Part shown: one piece after another, positions 34,233-43,966 of the stretch
How positions within the stretch are numbered: position 1 is the stretch's first letter
Layout of the letters: each line of letters opens with the position of its first letter
Assembly (NCBI RefSeq): GCF_008974185.1
Contig: NZ_BKZP01000027.1
Span: 1 to 46,423 of the forward strand
Length of the DNA stretch: 46,423 nucleotides
Direction: 5' to 3'
Source of the DNA: Weizmannia acidilactici
GTDB lineage: Bacteria > Bacillota > Bacilli > Bacillales > Bacillaceae_C
The notes under the pieces: model-generated
Told to the model about the DNA's origin: nothing
Seen by the model: the letters and a program-made list of their open reading frames with translations, nothing else
The model's database searches: none
Translations under genes and position numbers: made by a program

Positions 34233-37040
34233 TTACAGCCAATTTTCAATCGTATCGAGCGTTTCATTAAGCGTCTGGTGCTTGATCCTGACTGGCGAAA
34301 GCGATTTTGTAAAGGCCGGCCCGTACGTCGTCGTTTCAATCCTTCTGTCGAGGACGAGAAAAATCCCGCGGTCCGTTTTTGTCCGGATCAGCCTGCCGAA
34401 CCCCTGCTTAAACCTTAATACCGCTTCCGGCAAAGAATAGGCGGAAAACGGATTTTTCCCCTGGGCCCGTAAATAATCGCATTTCGCTTCCGTAACCGGC
34501 TCGTCCGGCGGCAAAAACGGCAGGCGAACCATCACAAGGCATGAAAGGTCATCGCCCGGAATATCCACCCCTTCCCAAAAGCTGCTTAAGCCGAACAAGA
34601 TCGCTTTATCAAATTTTTGGAAGGTCTTCGTCATTCTCGACCGGCTTCCGCTCGAGATCCCCTGCGCAATGAGCATATAATCTTCAAGCATACCGCTATC
34701 TTTCATGAGCTGGTACACCTTTTTCAGCAAATCGAACGATGTAAATAAAATCATCATCCGCCCTTTTGTCGCTTCGGAAACGGCAAGCAAATATCCGGCT
34801 GTTTTTTCTGCGAAGTCATCAAGCCGGACAGTTGAAATATCCGGCAGATCACTCGGGATGATGAACTGCACCTTTTTGTCATACCGGAACGGCGAAGGGA
34901 TGCGGACCGTTTTTGCCGTTTTTGCCGAGAGTCCGACTTCCTGGAGAAAATACTGGAAACTACCGTTTACGGTCAATGTCGCCGAAGTCAGGACGACACT
35001 CTTCTTTTTGGCAAAAAGCTTATTCCGCAATATTTCCCCGGCATAGACCGGCTGGCAATGGATAACAAGACTGTTCGGGAGCGCGCGCAAATCCCCTTCA
35101 AGCCATACGACATCACTTCTTCCCCCGTTCTCGTTCTGTCCGATGAAAATCGCCATATTGTCCCTTAATGCATCCCAGTCTGCCAAAAAGCTGTACATTT
35201 CTTCGATAAAAGCCTGTTCCTCTTCCGTAAGGCTTTTTCCCGCAAGCAGCTGTTCAAGCCTTTCTGTTACGGCCTGCGAAATGTCTTTTAAAGAAGCCCG
35301 GATGCGTTCCGTACAATGCAAAACGGCCTGCCATGATTTTTGTTTCCAGTTTTCTTTTTTGATCCTTAATTTAATCTTATGATAACCGGACGTATCTTTT
35401 TTATGGCGCATGACTTTCCGGGCTAGCATCCCGAACAGGTCATCGATTTCGGCATCAAGCGCCTTTAAGAGTGATTGGGCTTCGAACGTGTGCGTCCTGC
35501 CATGGAGCCCGTATTTCTCCATCAGCTGCTCCAGCTCATAGAACAACTGTTTTTGTTCATAGAGGCCGATCCTGCTCACCATATATTTCATTTGGTTATA
35601 ATCCGCGCGTTTCCCCATCATTTCCCGTGCGGCTTGTTCCAGATGGTGTGCTTCATCCACAATCACGTATTGGAACACGTCAAAAACGGACCGGTCCCTG
35701 CCCAGCTCCCCGCACAGCATCGCATGGTTCGTGACCGCAATGTCGGCTTGTTCCGCGCAAGCTTTGGCATGGAGATAAAAGTCACGCGTTTTCCACGGGT
35801 CCTTTTTATCGGTATGCCAGCCGTCCTGCTTGATCCGCCGCCAATATTTTTTCCCGCCGCCCGATAAGTTCAGCTCGTCGACATCCCCGCTTTCTGTATC
35901 GGTCAACCAAACCAAAATCTGCATTTTTGCCAGCACCGAATCATACTGGTGATCCTGCTCTTTTAACGACTGCTCAAACTTGAATAAATGCAGGTAATGG
36001 CTCCTTCCCTTTAGCAAAACCGTCCGGAGCGGGACATTCAGGATGCGCTCGAGCGATTTGATTTCCTTGTTTAAAAGCTGGTGTTCAAGTGCTACCGTAT
36101 ACGTGCTAATTAAAACGGGCTTCTGTGAGGCGACTGCTTGGTAAGCGGCCGGCAGCAGGTAAGCCAAAGATTTGCCGACGCCCGTTCCCGCTTCCACCGC
36201 GACATGGCGGCCGGAAGACAAAGCATCCCGGACATGGTCCATCATGTCAAATTGGGCGGGGCGCATTTCAAAGCCGCTGCCGGCACCTTGGAATAATTTT
36301 TCTTTTTCACCAACTGTTGCCGGGTAACTTCCGATAACACGCGGGCCGGAAGCGGGCGGCACGATTTTTTTCCGCCTCAAGGCAATGCCGCGGAATACTT
36401 CCAATTCAGGAGGGAGATCATCCGCATGTCTGCGCTTCTCCTCAAGAATTTCCTGAAAAAGGTAGGCAAGGTCGCTTTTTAAGGAATAAGAAAGAGGGGC
36501 GAGTTTTTCAAGCGTTACAAGCGGTAGGGATGCACATCTTTCAATGCAGGCAAGAAAAAGTTTAGCCGTAACTAACGCGTCGCTGTCTGCCCTGTGCGGC
36601 CTTTCATGGGAAAGGGACAAAGCCTCCGCCAAGTCGGCCAATTTATAGCTTTCCAAAGTCGGGAAGGCGATTCTGGAAAATTCGACCGTATCCATGTTGA
36701 ATCCGCGGAACGGCGGTAATCCGGCTTCTTTTAATTCCTGCTGCAAAAATGGCAGGTCGAAAAGCACATTATGGGCGACAAAAATACTGTTTTCAAGCAT
36801 TTTCATAATGCGCGGGGCGATTTCCAAAAAAAGCGGCGCATCTTCCAGCATGTGGTCCTCAATGCCCGTCAATTCCCCGATAAAGGCGGGAACCGGCTGT
36901 CCCGGGTTGACAAAGCTGGTGAACTGCTCCTTAATTTCCCGGCCTTCAATCACAACGGCGGAAAATTGGATGATGCGGTCGCCTTTCTTTGCTGAATTTC
37001 CTGTTGTTTCAATATCTACGACTACATAGCGCTGTAACAT
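34233..37040 (-). CDS. dinG: DinG-family 3'-5' exonuclease/helicase-like protein
   Basis: The product is 935 residues. The N-terminal DnaQ-type exonuclease (1-165) has Asp9 and Glu11 in VVDIETTG and further marks NVLFDLPFLQQ and HRADSDA. The helicase-like part has Walker A EAGTGVGKS (about 275), VDEAHHLEQAA (DEAH) and the C-terminal FWEGVDIPG and GFGRLIRT motifs. The iron-sulfur cysteines of E. coli DinG are absent. This is the Gram-positive form, in which the S. aureus protein was found to be an exonuclease. The start at 37040 was chosen because AGGTGATGG precedes it and the length then matches. It stands alone between panD and ypmA. Confidence 0.95.
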   Translation of the reverse strand: MLQRYVVVDIETTGNSAKKGDRIIQFSAVVIEGREIKEQFTSFVNPGQPVPAFIGELTGIEDHMLEDAPLFLEIAPRIMKMLENSIFVAHNVLFDLPFLQQELKEAGLPPFRGFNMDTVEFSRIAFPTLESYKLADLAEALSLSHERPHRADSDALVTAKLFLACIERCASLPLVTLEKLAPLSYSLKSDLAYLFQEILEEKRRHADDLPPELEVFRGIALRRKKIVPPASGPRVIGSYPATVGEKEKLFQGAGSGFEMRPAQFDMMDHVRDALSSGRHVAVEAGTGVGKSLAYLLPAAYQAVASQKPVLISTYTVALEHQLLNKEIKSLERILNVPLRTVLLKGRSHYLHLFKFEQSLKEQDHQYDSVLAKMQILVWLTDTESGDVDELNLSGGGKKYWRRIKQDGWHTDKKDPWKTRDFYLHAKACAEQADIAVTNHAMLCGELGRDRSVFDVFQYVIVDEAHHLEQAAREMMGKRADYNQMKYMVSRIGLYEQKQLFYELEQLMEKYGLHGRTHTFEAQSLLKALDAEIDDLFGMLARKVMRHKKDTSGYHKIKLRIKKENWKQKSWQAVLHCTERIRASLKDISQAVTERLEQLLAGKSLTEEEQAFIEEMYSFLADWDALRDNMAIFIGQNENGGRSDVVWLEGDLRALPNSLVIHCQPVYAGEILRNKLFAKKKSVVLTSATLTVNGSFQYFLQEVGLSAKTAKTVRIPSPFRYDKKVQFIIPSDLPDISTVRLDDFAEKTAGYLLAVSEATKGRMMILFTSFDLLKKVYQLMKDSGMLEDYMLIAQGISSGSRSRMTKTFQKFDKAILFGLSSFWEGVDIPGDDLSCLVMVRLPFLPPDEPVTEAKCDYLRAQGKNPFSAYSLPEAVLRFKQGFGRLIRTKTDRGIFLVLDRRIETTTYGPAFTKSLSPVRIKHQTLNETLDTIENWL

Positions 37041-37133
37041 ACCATCACCTGATATAAAATTTTGCCCCGTATCTTTCATATTGTATTATTTTAACATAAA
37101 AACGAAGATTCGCCATATAGGATCGCGCAAAAT

Positions 37134-37167
37134 GGAAAACCGCACCTGCAAGCAAGTGCGGTTTTCG
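37134..37167 (-). terminator. panBCD terminator
   Basis: On the minus strand AAAACCGCAC and GTGCGGTTTT form a stem around TTGCTTGCAG, starting a few bases behind the panD stop. Confidence 0.85.
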
Positions 37168-37169
37168 TT

Positions 37170-37553
37170 TTATATTACGGTCGAAGCCGGTTCTTCCGAC
37201 AGCATTTTTTCAATCCGGTTATTGGCGTCAAGCAAGGCGATTTTCGGGCGGTGGTATTTCATTTCTTCTTCCGTCATCAAGGCATAAGAGATAATGATCA
37301 CGATATCCCCGACCTGGGCAAGCCTGGCTGCCGCCCCGTTTAAGCAGATAACCCCGCTCCCCCTTTTTCCCGGGATAATATAGGTTTCAAAACGAGCCCC
37401 GTTATTGTTGTTTACGATTTGCACTTTTTCATTTGCCGCCATACCGGCCGCATCCAAAAGATCTTCATCAATCGTAATGCTGCCAACATAGTTTAAATTC
37501 GCTTCCGTCACGGTTGCGCGGTGTATTTTCCCGTTCATCATCGTCCGGAACAA
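37170..37553 (-). CDS. panD: Aspartate 1-decarboxylase
   Basis: The 127-residue proenzyme cuts itself between Gly24 and Ser25 (NYVGSITID) to form the pyruvoyl cofactor, then turns L-aspartate into beta-alanine for pantothenate. Other family marks are the start [39 protein letters not shown] and [14 protein letters not shown]. The start is a TTG after GGAGGG at 9 bases, and no ATG is available before residue 5. It is the last gene of panBCD, 27 bases after panC. Confidence 0.97.
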   Translation of the reverse strand: MFRTMMNGKIHRATVTEANLNYVGSITIDEDLLDAAGMAANEKVQIVNNNNGARFETYIIPGKRGSGVICLNGAAARLAQVGDIVIIISYALMTEEEMKYHRPKIALLDANNRIEKMLSEEPASTVI

Positions 37554-37580
37554 AACAATCCCTCCAAAATCTGCGTGATG

Positions 37581-38444
37581 TTATATTTCGAAAATGATGT
37601 TGTCAATAAGGCGCGCTTTTTCAAATTGGACAGCTATGGCCAGGATAGAGCGCCCTCTTAATTCAGCGACCGGCTGCAGTTCAGGGTAGGAATACAGTTC
37701 GACATAATCGATTTTTCCATTTGTATGGGTTTTAAGATGCTGCTTGGCGATCGAAATGATTTTTTCGGGATTCCTTTCCCCCTCTTCGACCGCTTTGTTT
37801 GCAATTTGCAAACTTTTATACAGTTCAGGCGCCTCTTTCCGTTCCGCTTCCGACAAATAAACGTTCCGTGAGCTTTTCGCGAGACCGTCCTTCTCACGGA
37901 CAATGCCAACCGGCACAATTTCAACCGGAAAATCATAATCACGCACCAAACCTTCAACAACCGCGACCTGCTGGGCATCTTTCAACCCGAAATAAGCGCG
38001 GTCAGGCTGGATGAGATGAAAAAGCTTTGTGAGTACTGCCGCCACCCCGTCAAAATGGCCGGGGCGTTTCCGGCCGCAGAGGACATCGGTACGCTTGGTG
38101 ACCTTCATTTGCACCGATAAAGGGTGCGGGTACATTTCTTCCGACGTTGGGATGAACAAAACGTCCACCCCTGCCGTTTCTGCTTTTTTCCGGTCCCCTT
38201 CTGCATCGCGCGGATACCGCTCGAAATCTTCGTTCGGCCCGAACTGGAGCGGATTGACGAAAATGCTCATAAACACAAAATCGTTTTCTTTCCTTGCCCT
38301 TTCCGCAAGTGCCAGGTGCCCTTCATGGAGAAATCCCATTGTCGGGACAAAACCGATGGATTTCCCTTCTTTTTTTAGTTTTGTTGCAATCGCCTGAATT
38401 TCCTTTCTTGTTGTGACGACTTTCATCCCCGCAGCTGTATTCAT
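37581..38444 (-). CDS. panC: Pantothenate synthetase
   Basis: The product is 287 residues. It joins pantoate and beta-alanine with ATP. The HIGH-like motif is in [13 protein letters not shown] (about 35-47). [18 protein letters not shown], the [12 protein letters not shown] loop and the KMSKS-like [10 protein letters not shown] (about 188) are visible. The ATG at 38444 overlaps the panB stop in an ATGA arrangement, with GGAGGGCG upstream. A second in-frame ATG at codon 7 would give a protein nearer the family start, so a six-residue shorter product is possible. It is the middle gene of panBCD. Confidence 0.96.
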   Translation of the reverse strand: MNTAAGMKVVTTRKEIQAIATKLKKEGKSIGFVPTMGFLHEGHLALAERARKENDFVFMSIFVNPLQFGPNEDFERYPRDAEGDRKKAETAGVDVLFIPTSEEMYPHPLSVQMKVTKRTDVLCGRKRPGHFDGVAAVLTKLFHLIQPDRAYFGLKDAQQVAVVEGLVRDYDFPVEIVPVGIVREKDGLAKSSRNVYLSEAERKEAPELYKSLQIANKAVEEGERNPEKIISIAKQHLKTHTNGKIDYVELYSYPELQPVAELRGRSILAIAVQFEKARLIDNIIFEI

Positions 38445-39286
38445 TGTGTGCGCCCTCCATAAAGCACCGCAAGCTCTTCTGATTTCATCGTGTACGTATG
38501 TTTTTCTTCCGGGAACAGCCGGTTTTTCACTTCCTGTACGTACTGCGTTAACCCGTTCCGCATGACCGTATCAGCGTCGGCAAACTGTTTTACAAATTTT
38601 GCAACCCTTTCGCTGCCAAAGCGCACCAGGTCGTGGAATACGAGCACCTGCCCGTCAACAGCACGGCCTGCGCCAATGCCAATAGTCGGAATCGTCAAAC
38701 TTGCCGTCACTTCTTCCGCAAGTTGCCGTGGCACGCATTCAAGGACGACCGCAAAGGCGCCGGCCTGTTCGCAAGCTTTTGCGTCTTCCAGCAGTTTTTT
38801 TGCCGCCGCGGCGGTTTTCCCCTGAACTTTATAGCCGCCGAAAATCCCGACTTTTTGCGGCGTCAACCCGATATGCGCCATGACCGGAATGCCGGCTTCC
38901 GTTAGCGCTGCAATTTTGTCCGCCACTTCAGCACCGCCTTCCAATTTAACTGCGTGCGCCCCTCCTTCCTGAATGATACATGCACTGTTTTTCAGCGCTT
39001 CATCGCGGCCCAAATGATACGACATAAAAGGAAGATCTGTTACAATAAATGTATTTTTTGCCCCGCGTTTCACCGCTTTCGTATGGTGGACCATATCGGA
39101 CACCGTCACAGGGATCGTCGAATCATAGCCGAGCACCACCATGCCAAGCGAATCGCCGACAAGAATCATGTCCACACCCGCTTCTTCCGCCAGTTTCGCA
39201 GATGGATAATCGTAAGCGGTTACCATTGCGATTTTTTCTTCCATCTGCTTCATTTTGAAAAAATCCGTTGTCTGCTTCACTTTCAA
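38441..39286 (-). CDS. panB: 3-methyl-2-oxobutanoate hydroxymethyltransferase
   Basis: The product is 281 residues. It adds a hydroxymethyl group from methylene-tetrahydrofolate to ketoisovalerate, the first pantothenate-specific step. Marks are [35 protein letters not shown] with metal and substrate contacts, LEGG and [20 protein letters not shown]. The start is a TTG at 39286 after GAGGAG. A GTG two codons later has a better spacing and cannot be ruled out. It heads panBCD behind the pan-RNA leader. Confidence 0.96.
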   Translation of the reverse strand: MKVKQTTDFFKMKQMEEKIAMVTAYDYPSAKLAEEAGVDMILVGDSLGMVVLGYDSTIPVTVSDMVHHTKAVKRGAKNTFIVTDLPFMSYHLGRDEALKNSACIIQEGGAHAVKLEGGAEVADKIAALTEAGIPVMAHIGLTPQKVGIFGGYKVQGKTAAAAKKLLEDAKACEQAGAFAVVLECVPRQLAEEVTASLTIPTIGIGAGRAVDGQVLVFHDLVRFGSERVAKFVKQFADADTVMRNGLTQYVQEVKNRLFPEEKHTYTMKSEELAVLYGGRTQ

Positions 39287-39340
39287 TCACTCCTCACCTG
39301 TCATGGAATTGACCGGATCAGAGGAAAAACAAACAATTAG

Positions 39341-39373
39341 AAAAATGGAGCCCTTCTTTAGACAGAAGGGCTC
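39341..39373 (-). terminator. Intrinsic terminator inside the panBCD leader
   Basis: On the minus strand GAGCCCTTCT (39373-39364) and AGAAGGGCTC (39357-39348) form a perfect 10-pair stem with a 6-base loop, followed by CATTTTTC. It lies between the pan hairpin and panB, so it can act as an attenuator of panBCD. Read-through from birA would also stop here. Confidence 0.8.
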
Positions 39374-39402
39374 TCGTGTTTTTCAATTGTTCATTTCGGC
39401 CC

Positions 39403-39433
39403 TCTGTCCCCGTCCGATTCGGATCAAGGCAGA
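39403..39433 (-). ncRNA. pan RNA motif hairpin in the panBCD leader
   Basis: The minus strand folds as TCTG-CCTTG-(A)-TCCG, loop AAT, CGGA-CGGGG-(A)-CAGA. It has 13 pairs, two of them G-U, and one bulged A on each side. The pan motif, a conserved leader structure of panB, panC and panD genes found by comparative genomics, is described as a hairpin with two conserved bulged adenines. Position and shape fit. Only one hairpin is evident here, though most pan RNAs have two. Its ligand is unknown to me. Confidence 0.7.
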
Positions 39434-39494
39434 ATCTATTTTTGTTTTGCAATTCTTGTATGGTATAGTTCCGGAATAGATACTACCCAAGTTT

Positions 39495-39503
39495 ATTATA
39501 ACA
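39495..39503 (-). promoter_or_regulatory. Extended -10 promoter of panBCD
   Basis: TGTTATAAT (39503-39495 on the minus strand) has the TGnTATAAT form. Transcription would start near 39488, giving a leader of about 200 nt that holds the pan hairpin and the terminator. Confidence 0.6.
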
Positions 39504-39550
39504 GGTTCAGCCGAATAACTCTATATTTCCCGTCCATTTGTGCCAATTTT

Positions 39551-40528
39551 TTAACGTTCGATTTCGATATCCGCAGAATAAATAGAGTGTATTTTTCCGT
39601 CTTCCCCCTCCAATTGCAGTACGCCTTCATCCGTAATCCCGATCGCTTTTCCCGATATATCTCCTTTTAAAGTGTGTGCGGTAATATTTTTGCCAATCAC
39701 GGCCGCGTAGCTTTCCCACAATAATTTTAACGGTGCGAACCCGTTTTCGATATAAATTTTCTCGTATTTTTCCAGTCTTTCCAGAATACGCTGGACAAGC
39801 AGCGCACGTTTGATTTTTCTCCCCGATTCGATCAAAAGGGAAGTGGCAATCGGCTTTAATTCATCCGGAAATTCCGTTTCGTTTACATTGATGCCGATTC
39901 CGATAATGACCGCCTGGATTTGGTCGGTATCCGCCTGAAGTTCGGTTAAAATCCCGGTGCATTTTTTCCCGCCGATCAATATATCATTCGGCCACTTGAT
40001 CTCAGGATGCACCCCCGCCGTTTCTTCGATCGCCTGGGCAACCGCAACCGCAGCGATCAACGTAAAAGGAGGCGCCCATTGCGGCGGGAGGTCCGGACGC
40101 AGCACAACGCTCATCCAGATACCTGTGTATTTTGGGGAGTACCAGGCGCGCTGTAGCCGCCCCCTGCCGCCCGTCTGTTCTTCGGCAATGACAAGCGTGC
40201 CGCCGGGGCAGCCTTCCTGCACGAGCCGATGCGCCAATTTTTGCGTCGAATCAACCGTTTCTTTGTAATAAACGGTTTTTCCGAGCCGTTTTGCTTCCAG
40301 GCCGTACTGGATTTCATTTTCTGTCACTTTATCTTCTGTGCTCTTGATACGGTAGCCTTTTTTTCGGACCGCTTCCAGCTCAAAACCTTCTTTTCGGAGT
40401 TCCTCCATATGCTTCCACACCGCAGCGCGTGAACAGTTAAGTTTTTTTGCCAGCAATTCCCCGGAAACAAAACCGCCTCCCGCTTCTGTCAGCAGTTCTA
40501 AAATTTTTTTTCTTGTGGATGTTTGCAT
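39551..40528 (-). CDS. birA: Biotin-protein ligase / biotin operon repressor BirA
   Basis: The product is 325 residues, the same as B. subtilis BirA. An N-terminal winged helix (GELLAKKLNCSRAAVWKHM) makes it a repressor, so it belongs to the bifunctional group. The ligase core has the adenylate-binding EEQTGGRGRLQRAWYSP (about 110-125), IKWPNDILIGGKKCTGIL with the catalytic Lys and the C-terminal SH3-like domain. It attaches biotin to acetyl-CoA and pyruvate carboxylases. The start at 40528 follows GGGGGTGG and lies inside the end of cca (31-base overlap), so it is cotranscribed with it. Confidence 0.96.
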   Translation of the reverse strand: MQTSTRKKILELLTEAGGGFVSGELLAKKLNCSRAAVWKHMEELRKEGFELEAVRKKGYRIKSTEDKVTENEIQYGLEAKRLGKTVYYKETVDSTQKLAHRLVQEGCPGGTLVIAEEQTGGRGRLQRAWYSPKYTGIWMSVVLRPDLPPQWAPPFTLIAAVAVAQAIEETAGVHPEIKWPNDILIGGKKCTGILTELQADTDQIQAVIIGIGINVNETEFPDELKPIATSLLIESGRKIKRALLVQRILERLEKYEKIYIENGFAPLKLLWESYAAVIGKNITAHTLKGDISGKAIGITDEGVLQLEGEDGKIHSIYSADIEIER

Positions 40529-41703
40529 GCAAGCCACCCCCGAATCGCATCCCACTGATTATCAACCTTTCCGGTTAACACAGCCGTTTCAATCTCGCGG
40601 AGCATCTCTTTCAGCCACGGGCCGCCTTTTTTAGAAAAGAAATCCATCAGCATTTTGCCGTCTACCGCAAGCTGGCTGCGGTCCGTAATGGGCATTTCCC
40701 GGAAAACTTTTTCGATGGCGGGCGTATGTTCCCGCCAGTCTTCCCGGCGGAAGGCGCAAAAAACGGTTTCCGCATCAACTGCTGTTTTTTTACCTGCATC
40801 ATACAGCATTACCGTATCCCACGGCCGCGCCGTCCGCTTTCTAACAAATCCGAGTGTGCGCAATATCGCTTTCCGCTTCAGATTCGGCAGTTTCCATTTT
40901 CGCAGGAATGCATTTTCATCATCCGGTTCCACAGCTTTGATAAGATATACCCAAAGCTGGGATTCTGTCAATTCATTTAAAGCAGGGTTTAATGCGGGCA
41001 TGAGGCGCATTTCCATCTTTTCAAGCCCCGGCAGGTAAGACAAAAGCCTTGTTTCGCATAAGAAAGCAAGCGCCTCATAAGGGCGCACGCCTTCCAATAA
41101 TTTGATAAACTCCTGTGTAATCCTTTCGACGGCAATATACTTTAGCAGATGGGCATAGACTCGGATCGCCCGCTTCGTTCCGTTTTCGATCTCAAAGCCG
41201 AGCTGGCTCATAAAGCGGACAGCCCGCATCATACGGAGCGCATCTTCGCGGAATCTTTCCTCCGGCGAGCCGACCGTTTCGATCCGTTTGTCCCGGATCG
41301 CTTCTTTGCCAGAAAACGGGTCAATCAATTTTCCCGTTTTGTCCATCGCGATCGCATTCATGGTGAAATCGCGGCGCTTTAGATCAAGAAGGAGCGAATC
41401 CACATATTCAACCGACTCCGGGCGCCGGTAATCTTTATATTCCGACTCGGTCCGGAACGTTGTGACTTCGTACTGGCGCCTCCCGTACAGCACGAGCACC
41501 GTTCCGTGTTCAATCCCGACGTCAACCGTTTGCTTAAATAACGCCTTGACTTCTTCCGGTTTTGCCGATGTGGCGATATCTACATCATGCACAGGGCGCC
41601 CGAGCAAGCTGTCGCGGATCGACCCACCGACGAAAAAAGCTTCGTATCCTGCATCTTCAAGCGTTTGGATGACGGGGAGTGCTGTTTGAAATGGCGGAAG
41701 CAT
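40498..41703 (-). CDS. cca: CCA-adding tRNA nucleotidyltransferase
   Basis: This 401-residue class II enzyme adds CCA to tRNA 3' ends. The nucleotidyltransferase head has [20 protein letters not shown] (GGxxxRD and DxD), then [31 protein letters not shown] and the amino-acid template region [18 protein letters not shown]. The helical body and tail bind tRNA. Several ATGs are close together at the start. I chose 41703, with GAGG 9 bases upstream, while 41709 is possible. The gene overlaps bshA by 47 bases at its start and birA by 31 bases at its end. Confidence 0.95.
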   Translation of the reverse strand: MLPPFQTALPVIQTLEDAGYEAFFVGGSIRDSLLGRPVHDVDIATSAKPEEVKALFKQTVDVGIEHGTVLVLYGRRQYEVTTFRTESEYKDYRRPESVEYVDSLLLDLKRRDFTMNAIAMDKTGKLIDPFSGKEAIRDKRIETVGSPEERFREDALRMMRAVRFMSQLGFEIENGTKRAIRVYAHLLKYIAVERITQEFIKLLEGVRPYEALAFLCETRLLSYLPGLEKMEMRLMPALNPALNELTESQLWVYLIKAVEPDDENAFLRKWKLPNLKRKAILRTLGFVRKRTARPWDTVMLYDAGKKTAVDAETVFCAFRREDWREHTPAIEKVFREMPITDRSQLAVDGKMLMDFFSKKGGPWLKEMLREIETAVLTGKVDNQWDAIRGWLACKHPQEKKF

Positions 41704-42841
41704 GTCCATCAACCTCATTTACCAATTGTTCATAAATTTCTTCATACTGTCTTAATATTTTTTTGGAATAAAATTTTTCCGTCACCGTTTTCTCCGCCGC
41801 CTTTGAAAAAGAGTCGTACAGGGCGGGATCGCGGAATAAACGGAGAGCCTTTTCGGCAACGCCTGCAATATCGCCAAGTTGGCACAGGTAGCCGTTGCGC
41901 CCGTCGTCAATCACTTCTGGAATGCCCCCGATATCGGTGCCGATGCATGGCACGCCGCAGGCCATCGCCTCAAGTGCCGCCAGCCCGAAACTTTCCTTTT
42001 CCGATAACAGCAGCATAAGGTCGCTGATCGAATAAAGTTCTTCCAGCTGGTCCTGTTTTCCTAAAAACAGCACGTCTTTTTCAATATGTAAATCCCTTAC
42101 AAGCCGGGATACGACTGTCATTTCCGGCCCGTCGCCAACAAGCAGGAGCTTTGCCGGGATTTGCTCCCTCACTTTTGCAAATGCCCTGACAACATCGGGA
42201 ACGCGTTTTACGGCCCGGAAGTTGGAAACGTGAATGAGCACTTTTTCCTTTTCCAAAATGCCGTATTCTTTTTTCAAATGAGACGCATTCACCCTGCGGT
42301 ACACCCGTTCATCAACAAAATTATAAACCGTTGTAATCTTTTTTTGCGGCTGGATTAAATCGTATGTCTGCTGGACGAGTGCATTGGAAACCGCCGTGAC
42401 TGCGTCGGACTGTTCGATCCCAAAGCGGATGGCGGAAGCAAGGGACGGGTCGTACCCGAGCACGGTGATGTCCGTGCCGTGCAGTGTCGTTACAATTTTC
42501 ATGCCTATTTTCGCCATCATTTTGCCGAGAATCGCGCAAATCGCATGCGGGATCGCATAATGGACATGCATCACATCGAGTTTTTCCCTTTCCGCAACTT
42601 CGGCGATTTTGCTGGCGAGTGCAATATCATAAGGCGGATATTGGAAAACGGCATACGGGTTGACTTCGACCTGGTGGTAATAAATATTATGGTACATTTT
42701 ATTAAGCCGAAACGGCACGCTTGACGTAATAAAATGGATCTCGTGTCCGTTTTCCGCAAGCAGCTGGCCGAGCTCCGCGGCAATGACGCCGGAGCCACCG
42801 ACTGTCGGATAGCATGTAATCCCGATTTTCAACTTTTTCAT
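41657..42841 (-). CDS. bshA: Bacillithiol glycosyltransferase BshA
   Basis: This 394-residue GT4 family enzyme joins UDP-GlcNAc and L-malate, the first step to bacillithiol. The N-terminal Rossmann half starts [20 protein letters not shown]. The C-terminal half has [20 protein letters not shown] and the EX7E donor site [19 protein letters not shown]. The last 15 residues ([17 protein letters not shown]) run over the cca start and look less conserved. The start overlaps the bshB1 stop by ATGA. It is part of ypjD-dapB-mgsA-bshB1-bshA-cca-birA as in B. subtilis. Confidence 0.97.
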   Translation of the reverse strand: MKKLKIGITCYPTVGGSGVIAAELGQLLAENGHEIHFITSSVPFRLNKMYHNIYYHQVEVNPYAVFQYPPYDIALASKIAEVAEREKLDVMHVHYAIPHAICAILGKMMAKIGMKIVTTLHGTDITVLGYDPSLASAIRFGIEQSDAVTAVSNALVQQTYDLIQPQKKITTVYNFVDERVYRRVNASHLKKEYGILEKEKVLIHVSNFRAVKRVPDVVRAFAKVREQIPAKLLLVGDGPEMTVVSRLVRDLHIEKDVLFLGKQDQLEELYSISDLMLLLSEKESFGLAALEAMACGVPCIGTDIGGIPEVIDDGRNGYLCQLGDIAGVAEKALRLFRDPALYDSFSKAAEKTVTEKFYSKKILRQYEEIYEQLVNEVDGHASAISNSTPRHPNA

Positions 42842-43545
42842 AAATCGAGCACATCCAAATTCACGAGTAATGGCTTTTTGCTTAAAAATCCTTCCGCATA
42901 TTTTACCCCGAGCTCCTTGCCAAACAACCTTTCACGGGAAACCACTGTTTCAATATAGCCGTCTGTAAGCGGGGTGCTGACGTTGTTTTTCCCATCTGAA
43001 AACTGGCTTTCATACGCATGCAGGCTTTCGATTTTCTTATCCATATAATCCGAGACATCTACGATAAAATCCGGCTGATGGGAGCCATTTACCATATAAA
43101 AATAGAGATGTTTCGGCTTATGGTAAGGAAGATCCGGATCGGAAACGTATTTCCGGATTCCGGCTGAAAAGAAAGCTTCTTCGACCAGCCTGCCGCAGTT
43201 GCCGTGGTCAGGATGGCGATCTTCATGATACGGCGCAAATATCACTTCAGGCTTAAATGCACGAATCACACCTGTAATTTTCCGGATATATTCATCCAGC
43301 ATAAAAAGGCCGCGATCCGGCAATTGGAGCGTCATCCTTTCTGCAACCCCGAGAGAAGCTGCCGATTTTTTTGCTTCGATTTTCCGGTTTTCGACTGTCC
43401 CGTTGGAAGACAGCTCCGCTTCCGTTAAATCGCAGATCGCAACCTTTTTTCCAAGGGATGCCCATTTGGCAATTGAAGCCGCCATGCCGATTTCGACGTC
43501 ATCAGCATGTGCCCCGAATGCGAGGATATCTACCTTACCTGTCAT
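42838..43545 (-). CDS. bshB1: Bacillithiol deacetylase BshB1
   Basis: This 235-residue zinc enzyme of the LmbE/PIG-L family has the metal motif [10 protein letters not shown] (AHxDD, about residue 12) and the third ligand in [12 protein letters not shown]. It removes the acetyl group of GlcNAc-malate, the second step to bacillithiol. The start at 43545 follows GGGAGATGG and overlaps the mgsA stop by ATGA. A longer ATG start at 43575 has no ribosome site. The final step enzyme BshC is not in this window. Confidence 0.96.
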   Translation of the reverse strand: MTGKVDILAFGAHADDVEIGMAASIAKWASLGKKVAICDLTEAELSSNGTVENRKIEAKKSAASLGVAERMTLQLPDRGLFMLDEYIRKITGVIRAFKPEVIFAPYHEDRHPDHGNCGRLVEEAFFSAGIRKYVSDPDLPYHKPKHLYFYMVNGSHQPDFIVDVSDYMDKKIESLHAYESQFSDGKNNVSTPLTDGYIETVVSRERLFGKELGVKYAEGFLSKKPLLVNLDVLDL

Positions 43546-43949
43546 TGTTTTCCATCTCCCGCAAGCGTCGGCCAAGAAATGCCTTCTCTTTTTAACTGTT
43601 CCATCAGAATGGAAGCCGTCCCGATATTCGTCGCCAAAGGAACCTGGTGGACATCACAAAGCCTGATCAAGGCGGAGACATCCGGTTCATGCGGCTGCGC
43701 GGTTAATGGGTCACGCAGAAAAATGACGAGATCCATTTCATTTTTTGCGATTTGCGCCCCGATCTGTTGGTCACCACCATAAGGGCCCGACTGGAAACGG
43801 TGGACGGAAAGCCCTGTTTCATCCATAATCCTTTTACCGGTTGTCCCTGTCGCGTAAAGCTTGTGTTTAACAAGCACCTCTTTATGGACCCAGGCAAACC
43901 GGACCATATCGTCTTTCTTTTTATCATGGGCGATCAGTGCAATGTTCAT
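43542..43949 (-). CDS. mgsA: Methylglyoxal synthase
   Basis: The product is 135 residues. It converts dihydroxyacetone phosphate to methylglyoxal and phosphate, a bypass that releases phosphate when sugar phosphates pile up. The start [16 protein letters not shown], the phosphate loop [24 protein letters not shown] and the catalytic Asp in [14 protein letters not shown] are visible. The start at 43949 follows GTGGAGAG. The gene is the usual neighbour of dapB and bshB1. Bacillithiol made by the next genes detoxifies methylglyoxal, which makes the pairing functionally sensible. Confidence 0.97.
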   Translation of the reverse strand: MNIALIAHDKKKDDMVRFAWVHKEVLVKHKLYATGTTGKRIMDETGLSVHRFQSGPYGGDQQIGAQIAKNEMDLVIFLRDPLTAQPHEPDVSALIRLCDVHQVPLATNIGTASILMEQLKREGISWPTLAGDGKQ

Positions 43950-43966
43950 GTCTCTCCACTCCCCTA

